From Cerrena zonata (Eukaryota > Basidiomycota > Agaricomycetes > Polyporales > Cerrenaceae): a DNA stretch of 64,000 nt. Position numbers and translations under genes: made by a program. Location: the NCBI GenBank assembly GCA_038087015.1, contig JASBNA010000005.1, positions 372,001 through 436,000 of the forward strand, given 5' to 3'. The stretch's first letter is position 1. Every line of letters starts with the position of its first letter. Shown here piece by piece: positions 21,501 through 31,302 of the stretch. Below the pieces are notes generated by a model. It was given only the letters and a program-made list of their open reading frames with translations. It was not told the origin of the DNA and did no database searches.

Positions 21501-24133
21501 ACGGATCTCCTTCCCCATGCCCGCCCCATCCAACTTCCTGCATACCCATTTTCGAAGAGGAATCAATTCTTCGTTCCGTTTAAGGAGGGTTCCACGTCTA
21601 ACGCACATACGGATGTGACTCTCCAACCCCCTTCGAAGAGGTACACTTTGTCTGGCGTTTGTGTAGATTTTTCAACGAAGCTGGATGAAACACCGATAGT
21701 GTTCGAAAGTCAGCTTGACAATGTCGCTGAACTCATTGATGGCCATCACATCGCTGGATATGCCCTCTGTCCTGCTTCGGTCTATATGGAGGCAGTCTAT
21801 GCCGCGGTACACAGTGTTCTTTCAATGTTGGGGCAAGAGCTTGGGAACCAAGTAATCTCATTGTCAGATCTCATGTTTACCAACCCTCTCATACGTCATC
21901 CCGAGCTTCCAACATATCTTAGGACGGCGATTACGATCACGAAGAATGATACAACGGTGTCTGGTCATTTCCAAGTGACTTCCAGTATCAGGCCTTCACA
22001 CTCGGATTCGCAGTTGCATTGCAAAGGCCTCTTCAAGGCCCGTCTGGCGGATACATCCACAGAGAAGCTCGCTCAGGGGAGGTCAATAATGGATCGGCGG
22101 ATCTCTACAATCAACGCTGATACAAAATCGGAAATCTTTCGCACCCGCACCATTTATGAAACCATCTTTCCCCCGGCTGTCGTGTACACCTCCCTATACC
22201 AAAGCGTCCAGTCGGTCGCTATCCACTCCAACGGAATAGACTCGTATGCCGAGGTTTTACTTCCGGAGAATGACGTAAAGGCGATTTTCGCCCTTAATCC
22301 GGTTTTCCTCGATACTCTGGTTCATCTTGCAGGATTCGTTATCAATCTCAACGCAGCTCGTGATCATCTTTTTATTTGCGATCGTATTGGTAAAGTCGAA
22401 ATCCTCTCCAATGCAATCGATTGGACGGTAGGATACCATGCCTATTGCTCCGTGGACTCTTTCTCCGACACTCAAGCGTCAGCCACCGTTCTTGTTGGAA
22501 CTTTCAACCGCAATAAATGTGACAATATTGTTGCCAGAATGAAAGGAATCCGGTTTAAACGACTCAAGATCAACACGCTCGCAATGTCGCTATCCCGTAT
22601 CTATCCTCGAAGTACCGGAGTCTTCGTCCGAGGGGGTGATGTGGAACAAGACGTATCATCGGCTGACATCACGTTGGTCGAGGATACATTTTCGACTACT
22701 GATTCACACACGAGCCTAGAAACTCTGATTACTGGCACGATTGGTAGCGTGTTAGAGATACCTGCTAGTGATCTTCCAGCAGACACCCCCCTTTCACAGT
22801 TCGGCTTGGACTCGTTGGCTTCGATCGAAGTACTCGACGCCCTACAAACTGCATTAAACATATCTTTACCACAAGATTGTCTGGTTGGCGACGTACGCAT
22901 CTTCGATGTAATCAACCTTGTCAGGAGTACATCATTGACCTCGCCGCACCTTGGGATTAGTTCCCTCAAGCCTATGGTCACTAAAATCAATACAAGACAA
23001 TCCATCGTAGGCGATGTCATCTCCAAAACAACAAAAGCCTTTGCTTCAGTTCTCGGCATGGACCCAAGCGACCTATCTGACGGCGACGAACTAGTTCGCT
23101 ATGGCCTTGACTCGTTGGCTGTCATTGAGGCTCGTTACGAGTTAGAGAAATCCCTCGACATAACATTTCCTACAGAGCTGCTTCAGACAAGCAAGACTCT
23201 TCGGGATGTTCAGGATGTTCTTGTCACCCTGGTTGAGGCATCACGGTGCTCACCATCATCCATCTTCTCGTACACGGGCCCGGGACCAGTTCAATTGCAG
23301 GACGGAGACCCATCACTATCTCCATTGTTCCTAATCCACGACGGAAGTGGACTTGTGGCTTCGTACGCACACCTGCATTCGCTCGGACGAAGGGTCTATG
23401 GTATCTTCAACCCTCGATTCGGTTCCACTGACCCGTGGAAAGGAGGTATTCTTGGAATGGCGTCAACATACGCGTCTATGATTGAAGATATGAACAACAG
23501 GAGCTGCATTTTAGGCGGTAGGTTCTACATGCATTAACTATACAAACCTGCTTAACACGAACTTATAGGATGGTCCATTGGCGGAGTGATCGCTTTTGAA
23601 ATATCCCGTTTATTGATTCGCGATGGTAGACGAGTCGATGGACTGATTCTCGTCGATGCGCCCTCTCCGGATACGTCTGAGCCTCTACCAGAGGCACTTA
23701 TAGATACAATCACCATCCACCCTAGTTTCCAATCAACTTCCGCGCATCGTCTTGAAGCTCATATGCGACTAGCTGGCCACGCCTTGGCTACATACGACAG
23801 GCGTCGTTCCACAGCAGCTAGTATCGAACCTCCTTCCGGTGTTATCCTACGATGTCGTGATGGTGTAGACTTTGGAGATCACAAAGATCTGTCTATAACA
23901 TGGTTGGTGGACAGACGGGAGACATCAACCATTACTTCTCCCTGGGAGAACGTCCTTGGGTCTGTTACAGTAATAGACGTAGGAGGAAATCACTTTACTG
24001 CCTTTCATGATGAGCATGTAAGTACGAATGATAAGACTATTTCGAGTATCCTTCATCTAACGCATTCATTTCCCAGATACCAGAAATGACTGCAGCGTTG
24101 AAGGACGCCATTGCTATGTTGGAATCTCCCTGA
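18596..24133 (+). CDS. non-reducing polyketide synthase, KS-MAT-PT-ACP-ACP-TE, no SAT
   Basis: Eight exons join in frame with introns at 18722-18773, 19341-19392, 19703-19752, 20666-20715, 20926-20977, 23518-23568 and 24018-24076, giving about 1,723 aa. Domains in order: KS ([12 protein letters not shown]; active Cys in DTTCSSS; His in EAHGTGT and NLGHAES); MAT ([15 protein letters not shown] restored only when 20666-20715 is removed); PT (catalytic His in DGHHIAGY, Asp in [13 protein letters not shown]); ACP1 and ACP2 (both GLDSLA, near 22803 and 23103); TE (GWSIGG across the 23518-23568 intron; His in [12 protein letters not shown]). There are no reducing domains, so the product should be an aromatic polyketide; PT and a double ACP match basidiomycete orsellinic-acid-type synthases, but the product is inferred. 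The protein starts directly at the KS, whereas family members normally have about 350 aa of SAT before it. The 20926-20977 intron is GC-AG. Confidence 0.93.
20926..20977 (+). other. GC-AG intron inside the MAT domain of the PKS
   Basis: The donor reads AG|GCAAGT and the acceptor CTACAG. Removing these 52 nt joins ACFN to SPTDCVVAG in frame and restores the conserved acyltransferase motif. No GT donor nearby gives that junction. GC donors are known, rare and usually have just this strong AG|GCAAGT context. Confidence 0.8.
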
Positions 24134-24280
24134 CCCAATTCTCAATACCATTATACATAATCCTACAAATCAAAGTTGCTGTTTTTTTTGCTTGATCTAC
24201 GACGCCTGCACGAAACGTGAAGAAACATTCGAAGTAATATTTTTCAACAAATTCTTAGTATGTTACATGTTTGTTGTTGG

Positions 24281-26238
24281 CTAATCGGTCTGGGGAGGAG
24301 GTGCACCAGTTCCTACCATAACCCGTGCTCCCTCGCTCGAAACATCGTCCACAGTAAGGAAGATGAAGGCAGGGCCAGGTGGGTAGACATTACGGTTAGG
24401 AGGTGAAGTTATTGTCAATGACGTGCGATCCTCTGAGAGTTGGGCATCCATGAAGACTAAACGTGCACTAGAGTGGAATGCATGTGAAGAGAATCCGAGA
24501 TCCACTAGAGCGACTGTAACGGCAGATGTCAGCCTTGACCTAATCATTTATTTATGGGGTGAGTGAGAGAACATACCTTGTATAGTGTTTGCCTGAAGAT
24601 CGGAAGGAATGCTAACGGGGACGGTGAATTGTTGGTTGAACCCAATCTTTTCTGGAGCATCCAAAATCTGTGGTCGTGGGACAAACATGAAAGGTGGATC
24701 AAGAACCTCGACACGGAACTCGCTAGAGAATTCGACAGTCGTGTTGGTGTTGGCATTCGGGTTACTTCCAGCAACAAAGAAGTTGCCTTTGGGGGTGAGA
24801 GTTACACTGTGGAGAGTTAGCACAAACCAAGACCTTCGAAACAGTCAATGATACATACCTAGAGTGGTACAACCTAGGGATTTCGGAAGTGGGCATACCG
24901 ACATTGGAAATCCTTTGGCCCAAAGGAGCGTCAGGCGTGTAAATGGATGGAGTTAAGACTGGGTGATCAGCATTAGAATTTCCAACGGGATCCTTCACAG
25001 TCGCGATAGCAGCATATCCGGTTTCACCACCATTAATGATCAGAACTTGACCGTTGGGAATATGTACCAGCTCAGGCATTGTACGAGGTTCCAACATCCT
25101 CTCTACTTGCCACCCTTGTTGAATACCTTCTTCCGTCAAGGTGATACGACTACATTGGTCGGTGGCTGGATGTTGACTGGAAAGTAGAGCCGGAGGGATG
25201 GTATCGTCAACGTCTGATCCACCACAAACGAGGACTTCGGGAGTGAAATCAGGAGGCGATAATGGAAGGAGAATGGCAGAACCGTCCAAGGGATTTGTGG
25301 TGCGAATACCATTGGGAAGGTCAGGAAGGATACGCTCGTCGCCAGTCTCGATGTCGTAGATGATAGACTGATTATTTGCGACCATGAACACCTTTCCATC
25401 GGGAAGTAAGAAGATACTATGAACTTAGTTAGTTGCCATTTTAATCGAAGTACCTGCACTGAGAAGCCGTACCGTGGGAAGAGGTTAGCGGGCAAACTTC
25501 TCTTCAAGAACTCGGAAGGACGGGGAACACCTCCAAATTTGGGTGGGAAAAATTCTACCGTGAGTGCCGCACGGTCGATGTCATTGTAAAAGTCTGTATT
25601 TTCGTGAATGCCCCCGACAATCATGAGACTGCCGTCTGGAATACGAATTGATGAAGGGTACCATCTATAATTGGAGTGAGAAAGTGTTGCACCTGCTGTA
25701 TAGGAAAGAATCCTGACCGTGATTCTGCAAGGTGCAAGTTGGCCGGATCCTCGAAAAGGGTACAATCCTCACCGGCCGGGTCATCACAAGGCTCAAAAAT
25801 ACGGAGACCCGTAGTTCCATTCTTGATCGTCGGGTTGTTTACAAATCCACGGGGATCGCCTCCCACACTGACCTACAATATTCACATCAGATGGGGTGTT
25901 CGCACGTTAGCGGATTTAAGTGATGAACGTACCATGGTACCGTTACTCAGCAATGCACCACTAGCACAGAAAGAATTTGATAGGACGTCTAGAGCCTTGA
26001 CTTCGTTGGTTTCAAGATTCCAGAGTCCGCCCCAAGCTGAATGGTTATTGATTTGGAGAGGATCATCAGAAGCTCTGTCGAAGATGACAGCAAGTGTAGG
26101 AGAAACAACAATTGCCTCCAGAGCGACAATTCCAGAATTACCGACTTCAGTGAAAGTCCATTCTGGAGCTCGCGGCTGAAGAGGTGTAGCATGTGCTATC
26201 GATGCGATAGAAAGCAAACTTGTGATGAGAGACAACAT
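24281..26238 (-). CDS. glyoxal oxidase-like copper radical oxidase (AA5)
   Basis: Copper radical oxidases oxidise aldehydes or alcohols and make H2O2, which feeds secreted peroxidases. The ATG at 26238 opens a signal peptide ([17 protein letters not shown]); an upstream in-frame GTG is not a start. The residues of the Cys-Tyr radical centre are visible: Cys in SNSFCASG (near 25970), Tyr in ESRWYPSS after the intron near 25665-25690, and the copper ligands Tyr-His in RLYHS (near 24860) and His in [13 protein letters not shown] (near 24470-24500). Kelch-type repeats fill the middle and a beta domain ends the protein. At least five introns. It converges with the PKS with 147 bp between stops. 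It may act outside the cell in lignocellulose decay; a role in tailoring the PKS product is only a guess. Confidence 0.9.
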
Positions 26239-27469
26239 CCTTGCCGTAGGGATGTCCACTCAGAGTGCCCTGAGTAAAGTTCACATTCTGGCGAGCTATA
26301 AGTACTGTGCTCGCATCTGAAGCCACTAGTTGACTATTCATCAAAGGGCCGCAGCGGAATGGTGAGACTAACCGGGAGGCACTGTATGAGAACGCGTATT
26401 CCGAAGGTCAATGAGAATAAGCATCAAAGCCAAGAAGCAACGTGGGAGGCTTCACAGGAATGAATGACCAGTCCATGCAATACACTGAAGTAGTTGTGAG
26501 ACAAAAAAAGAGAACATTGCGGGCAAATATGGCTCAGTGTGAAGACTGTTAGAACGAGGCAAACGGCACGCCAAGACCCGATGGGACCTGAAGAACAAAT
26601 ACGTCGGTGATGGTTTGGTCGGAATGGAGAGGAGCACCGATGTCCAAGAGTATATTGTAATATCTTCCCATAGGTAACGTCGCATGCGAAATATAGAAAC
26701 ATTTCGAGTATGACTGAGCGGTGAAAACTACGGCCGAAAAGTTCATCACGTCAGTTTGAGTCGAAAAAAGGGTACTTGAGAATGCGTACCTGATCGTAAA
26801 GTGGAAATGACTATGGCAAATCCGTTCGGGAATGTACGTAGCTACGTCAGAGCCTGATTCACGACGAATGTGACCAACCTGGCGGTTGTCAGTGAGGGTA
26901 CTTTCCGCATCCTTCACGGGAGTTGGGTGTACATGTCGTATTTTAGTTGACATATATCATCTACGATGAGCACTTGCAGTAAGAGGCCTGTTTGAGATCA
27001 ATATATATGATAAAAGACAAACTCTAAAAGCTACAAGACTTCAACTTCACATCCCAACTTGAAAGCTCGAGGAAACGACTTAGTATCAGTAAATCGGATA
27101 TATCGGACCGGGCATTTGGGGAGCTTACTGAACGGCTAAGTTCACGTACATAGACACCAGCTCCCGTTGTGAGAACTCAAATGTTCAATATTCAACGTTC
27201 AATGTTCAACCACTACCGATGGCTTTGTAAGGTGTCCGTGACGTTGAAAGCGGCAAAACTGGGGTGGGGTATCATGCCTAAGATCTGCAACAGAGATGTC
27301 CCCTCTTCACAGTCCTCATACTACGCAGTCTCTCCATCAAGAAAGGAAGACAGTCATTTGTCAAGTGTTCTCATTTTCATTTGATAGCATGAGTACGTAG
27401 AGGTTTGCCTGCCTCAAAATCAGCTTCAGATGGCTGACTTCGCTAGAAAGTCAAACGCTCAACTCACCT
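26239..27469. other. intergenic region
   Basis: This holds the promoter of the copper radical oxidase and the DNA up to the second duplication copy. The longest ORF is 134 aa on the minus strand with a true ATG (26549..26953). It has no signal peptide or domain I recognise and its sequence does not look strongly coding. Near 27179-27210 the motif TTCAATATTCAACGTTCAATGTTCAACC is a short direct repeat of about 9 nt. Confidence 0.35.
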
Positions 27470-27675
27470 GGTTAAACTTCCGAATTCCGGACTGTGATCT
27501 TCATTAGAATAATGACCCCATACTCAATATTAAAGAAGGCCCAATATCCACCTCGTATGCACACCAATATGTCTTCTGATTGAGGGAGAGTTGAGAACGA
27601 TGCTAAGTTCAAAGTTTCCGCTGTAAATTTGAAGTCAAGAAACAAGCCACGTGCACCTTCCATTTTTGGACAACA
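27470..27675 (-). pseudogene. 5' fragment of an AC40 (RPC40) gene copy
   Basis: On the minus strand the segment still matches the first exon and 5' flank of the AC40 gene at 14731-14940. A run resembling [13 protein letters not shown] is recognisable (here GHYSNEDHSPE), and the splice donor context is kept as CCAG|GTGAG. The start codon is gone because the bases around the original ATG are deleted, the frame is interrupted upstream, and none of the later exons follow. It is a dead passenger of the duplication. Confidence 0.8.
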
Positions 27676-28029
27676 TCGGTATCCTTTCAAGTTCAACACC
27701 TTGCTTAATTCGTTTCACTGCGGCCATCGTTCAATCACGTATGTTTCGTTTTATAGCTCGAGACAAGGTATGGCAGTTCTCTTGAATATGACAAAAAGCA
27801 AATACAATTATAACTTCAACATTATAGAAATTGATACAAAGCGACTACGTCACTGGCATGGTCAGCCTACCGACGAAGTAGACCTCGTGTTGAAAGCGGA
27901 AAACAAGTATTAATATGGTCTGTGTATAATCCAAGGTGAAGCTACTTACTGGGGCTGTCTGGCCCCTGTGCAATATCCCAGTCAATGTACGCGGTCCCGG
28001 TCGTCCTGGTGTCCTGTCCCCGTATTTTG

Positions 28030-28208
28030 ATGTCCCTGAGTCTTGAGTTCCACGTCTTGAATCCTTGCGTCGTCCTGAGGTCCCGTGTCTTGAAGTCCCA
28101 TATCTTGAAGTCCCGTTTCTTGATATCCTGTGTCTTGAGATCCTAACGTCTTGATGTCCCATGTCTTGAAGTCCCATGTCTTGACGTCCCCGTCTTGATG
28201 TCCCGGTC
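28030..28208. repeat. 15-nt minisatellite, copy 2
   Basis: This is the same imperfect 15-nt repeat as at 15290-15462, directly 3' of the second 120-aa ORF. The variant order and copy number differ from copy 1, as expected for slippage after the duplication. Confidence 0.75.
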
Positions 28209-28571
28209 CTAGTTCGAATCCAAGGGCGTAACATTCCATCCGCTCGTAGCTCCCCTCTCGTACTCCCTCTCTTCCCTCAAAACCCTCCAACGATCCTCCC
28301 TCATTTCGAAGCCCTCCGCTCGATACTTGATGTCGTCTGAACTCGCCGCAATGTGGAGAGGGATGAGCGACCCGGCGTACTTGTCGGCCGGTACATCCCC
28401 ATAGTAGAGGAGGGCATCGAATTGGCGGAGGGAGGGGACGTTGATGTCGACGATGTTGTTCGATTGAGCAATGATGTTGCCGTTGCGATCGACGACGACG
28501 TGGAGACATCGGGGTTTGACAAGAGGACCAGCCTTCTTGTTGCGGAAGATAGGAAGTTTAGGGAAGTGCAT
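28209..28571 (-). CDS. small conserved hypothetical protein (duplicate gene, copy 2)
   Basis: This 120-aa ORF from a true ATG (28571) is nearly identical to the protein at 15463-15825. Changes are confined to the C-terminal third (for example DRWRVLREER for DRWRFLREER, and ATSGWNVTPLDSN for ATRGWNVTTKDSN). The frame, length, start and TATA-like box (28668-28674) are all kept, so both copies could be expressed. The function is unknown. Nucleotide changes in the N-terminal two thirds are very few, in contrast to the flanking AC40 fragment. Confidence 0.55.
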   Translation of the reverse strand: MHFPKLPIFRNKKAGPLVKPRCLHVVVDRNGNIIAQSNNIVDINVPSLRQFDALLYYGDVPADKYAGSLIPLHIAASSDDIKYRAEGFEMREDRWRVLREEREYERGATSGWNVTPLDSN

Positions 28572-28667
28572 TGTGAATTTCGGTATGTGTTCGTGGGTAG
28601 TGTGAGTTAGGCAGGTGGTGGTATGTGGTCAGGTTAGGTGAGGAAGCAGCTGTGGCTGATGATGTAA

Positions 28668-28674
28668 CTTTATA
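28668..28674 (-). promoter_or_regulatory. TATA-like box of the small duplicate gene, copy 2
   Basis: TATAAAG on the minus strand lies about 97 bp upstream of the ATG at 28571, at the same place as the box of copy 1. Confidence 0.45.
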
Positions 28675-29161
28675 GTACCTGCGGGGGGCTGGTTCCGAAT
28701 GTCAGCCTCTAGGAAGCCTACACCATGCGTCTCTCAAACCCACGTGGTTCTTCGTGCTTCCAAACGCAACTCACACCTCCCATCAATAGTCAAATCTATG
28801 GTGTAGATCCCCCTCCAGGTGAAACGAAGTTGGAGTAGTGTGTACACGCAATACTGCATTGAGATGCACTGCTACCTAGCTCATTTTCTATTTTTCTATA
28901 CGTATGTCCCGTTCTTCCGTAAATAAATAAATTTAATGGATAGTTCTCTCCGCCTAGGACAACACTTTGCTCTGTCAGAATATAAGTATTGCTTCGTGAC
29001 GTCATCTCCCTAATCTGGATTGACTGGTCCATAAAAGGCAAGCGCCTTAGTTTCTGTTGACGTCGTGCCAAGTCCAAGTCGGTTCCAATCACACGCTCAA
29101 CTCGCACCGTCTTCTCACCTTCTATCTTTAACTCTCCATACGTTTGCTTTCGTATAGCGCG

Positions 29162-30313
29162 ATGATCAGTCAGTATTTAGGAATAATTCACCCTCTCTTT
29201 CCTGTTCCATCCTCGTCAGTGAAGACAGGTTTCACGACTTCAATCTCGGCTGGAGACAAATTGCCTCAGATCCAGATTCTTCCCTTACTTGATGAGGTAC
29301 TTGGGGTACATAGAGTCAATAATCGTACAACCCATCAGTTGACTGTACCACCTTCAGCAGACGACGACCACGCTCAAGCATGGGAAGCCTTCTTCCCCGA
29401 GGGATGTATCAATCCTGGGAACAAAGTCGCGCCTATGGGTGGTTTCGGTTTCTTTATGAAGGGGCCCAATGATTTTGCAACCGAGCTCGGGAAAGCAACG
29501 TCTACCCATGTACTCTTCAATTACGAGGTGCTCTTCGAATCTGAATGGGAATGGAGAAAGGGAGGTAAACTACCAGGGATCTGTACGTATTTCTTGTCAG
29601 ACTGTTCTCATCGCTTCTCATTATCTTTAGTTGGTGGTGCTGGGGACGCTGCCTATACATGCACTGGTGGTCGTCAATCGGATGGAAAGTGTTTTAATCT
29701 CCGACTCATGTGGAGGTAGGTGCTTACTCGTTTCGGTATCAAATATGTTTGTGGTATCGTTTCTGAATCTTACGAAGAGAAAATGGCAAGGGAGAGCTTT
29801 ATGCATATCTCCCATTAACGTCTTCCAACACGGAACATCTGTTATCTGTCCCACCGCGATCAATTCAACACCCAGATTACGGGTTCTCAGTTGGCCGAGG
29901 TGCCTTCACATTCGTCCCGGGACGATGGACAACTATTGCTGAACGTATCAAATTGAACACTATTGGGTATGAAGATGGTATGCCTCTGTCATGCCGGGAA
30001 CTTGAATATCGCATTAATCCGCTACCTTGAACTTAGGAGAGATTGAGGTATTCATTGACGGCAAGTCTGTGATACTCGCAACTGGACTTATTCTAAGAGA
30101 TTCAACCGCCATCGAGTCTCGCGTCCGTGGTTTGCATTTTCAGACATTCTTTGGAGGTACGTTGCGGAAGCACAGTGCGTATTTGTGGGACTGAACAATG
30201 TCGTAGGACATGCACCCGAGTGGGCGTCACCAAAAACTCAAAGAGCATGGTTTACCAATGTATCTGGAGCAATACTCACAGATGAAAGGGGGATTCACAG
30301 AGATGAACTATAG
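29162..30313 (+). CDS. polysaccharide lyase family 14-like protein
   Basis: Five exons close in frame: 29162-29582, 29631-29715, 29778-29977, 30037-30156 and 30207-30313. The start is the ATG at 29162; an upstream in-frame TTG is not a start. The fold signature of PL14-type beta-jelly-roll lyases (alginate/glucuronan lyases cutting uronic-acid polymers by beta-elimination) is visible: GGRQSDGKCFNLRLMWR, GELYAYLP, VGRGAFTFVPGRWTTIAERI, GEIEVFIDGKSVI and FFGGHAPEWASPKTQRAWF. Basidiomycete PL14 proteins are usually secreted, but no signal peptide is visible in this model, and the C-terminus reads RDEL, close to the ER-retention signal HDEL/KDEL. The subfamily and substrate are not determined. 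Confidence 0.85.
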
Positions 30314-30646
30314 TCATGTAATTATTCATGAACCTTGTGGAACTTGGTTCCTCCCTCCACTGTTCCATTGTTGTCATTCATATACGGTGTTTGTTGAAAT
30401 GTTTGGGCGAACAAACAGATGAATGTGTATATCGAGGACAGTGTCATTATGGGGAGGGAGTTGCAGTTGTGATTGACATGTTGTGGGCTAAACGATAACA
30501 TCTTCGAAGCACCGATATCTCTGAAGCAGCCATATCTCATTGATGGGAGACTCCTTGCGATATATAAAGCGTGATGTGCCCGATACCACAATCTCGCGAC
30601 ACTATACGAGAGCGAGGTGCTATGACGCTGAGGGATGGATAACAAG
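30314..30646. other. intergenic gap between convergent genes
   Basis: This is the 3' flank of the PL14-like gene (+) and the COX14-like gene (-). A minus-strand ORF at 30322-30693 is open because it overlaps the last COX14-like exon in another frame. Nothing else is seen. Confidence 0.4.
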
Positions 30647-31078
30647 CTAGCTAAACTTGCGTCCATGAAGGGCAGCTTGGGCCTGTTCAGCAAGATTCCG
30701 TTCCTGGATCGCTTCCTGTAGGGAATTAAGCAAGGCTGCTGGTAGAGATGTCAAAACACGAAATGTCATACAGGAGATTCCTGGGCTTCCCGTTCTTGAG
30801 CTTGCTTCAGAGCTAGAGCCTTTAATGTAAGATCATTGAGGATTATATAATACCTAAATAGCCATATTACAACGAACCTCTACGGTAGGAATAGGCTTCA
30901 ATAGAACGAAATATTGAAAGGTAAGGACTCAGTTCATACCTTCGCCACGTCTAATTGTGTCCCTATGTGTCAACCCGATCATGACGGCTCCCCCTACAGT
31001 TATTCCTGCTAGAGAGTATACAAAAGTCCTGTGTATAATATCTGTAAGAGGCAGCCTGAAAGGATTTCGGAAGGCCAT
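30647..31078 (-). CDS. COX14-like cytochrome c oxidase assembly protein
   Basis: This small multi-exon gene is easy to miss. The first exon starts at the ATG at 31078 (MAFRNPFRLPLTDII). It shows the COX14-type pattern: a short basic N-terminus, D.IHR (DIIHRTFVY), one transmembrane helix with small residues (SLAGITVGGAVMIG), and a charged end THRDTIRRGE before a GTATGA donor near 30945. The last exon ends QEAIQERNLAEQAQAALHGRKFS at a stop at 30647-30649. A middle exon around 30780-30820 reads ALALKQAQEREAQESP. COX14 is a mitochondrial inner-membrane factor that binds newly made Cox1. I could not make all junctions agree in phase, so the middle of the model is tentative. Confidence 0.6.
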
Positions 31079-31302
31079 TCTGAAGGTGAAGGTGGTCACT
31101 GAGTTCAAATGGAGACGCCGGAGTCTACAAGATTTCTTTCTAGCCGCCCGTGAGAAAGCTACCGATAAGATTAGATTAAACTTAAACCTGCTTGTGGCTG
31201 AGACTCGAGAAGTTCAAAGAACTTGAACTCTACTGGCCTGAATGACCATCAACTAACGTTCCTCAGCTTTAGCTCAAGGATCCCGGGCAATCAGTCACAA
31301 CG

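Larger units (their letters stand above)
27470..28680. repeat. segmental duplication, copy 2
   Basis: This is a second copy of 14731-15930 in the same orientation, 12.7 kb away. It starts inside sequence matching the first AC40 exon, so it copied only the 5' end of that gene, and runs past the promoter of the 120-aa ORF. The AC40-derived part carries many substitutions and indels; the ORF part is almost unchanged. Confidence 0.9.

Noticed and set aside
27982..28509. Long minus ORF (175 aa) overlapping the small duplicate gene, copy 2
   Set aside because: It is open because the 15-nt minisatellite has a length divisible by three and because the true ORF leaves few stops in this frame; its counterpart in copy 1 is shorter and broken.
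30322..30693. 123-aa minus ORF
   Set aside because: It overlaps the last COX14-like exon in another frame and has no domain.
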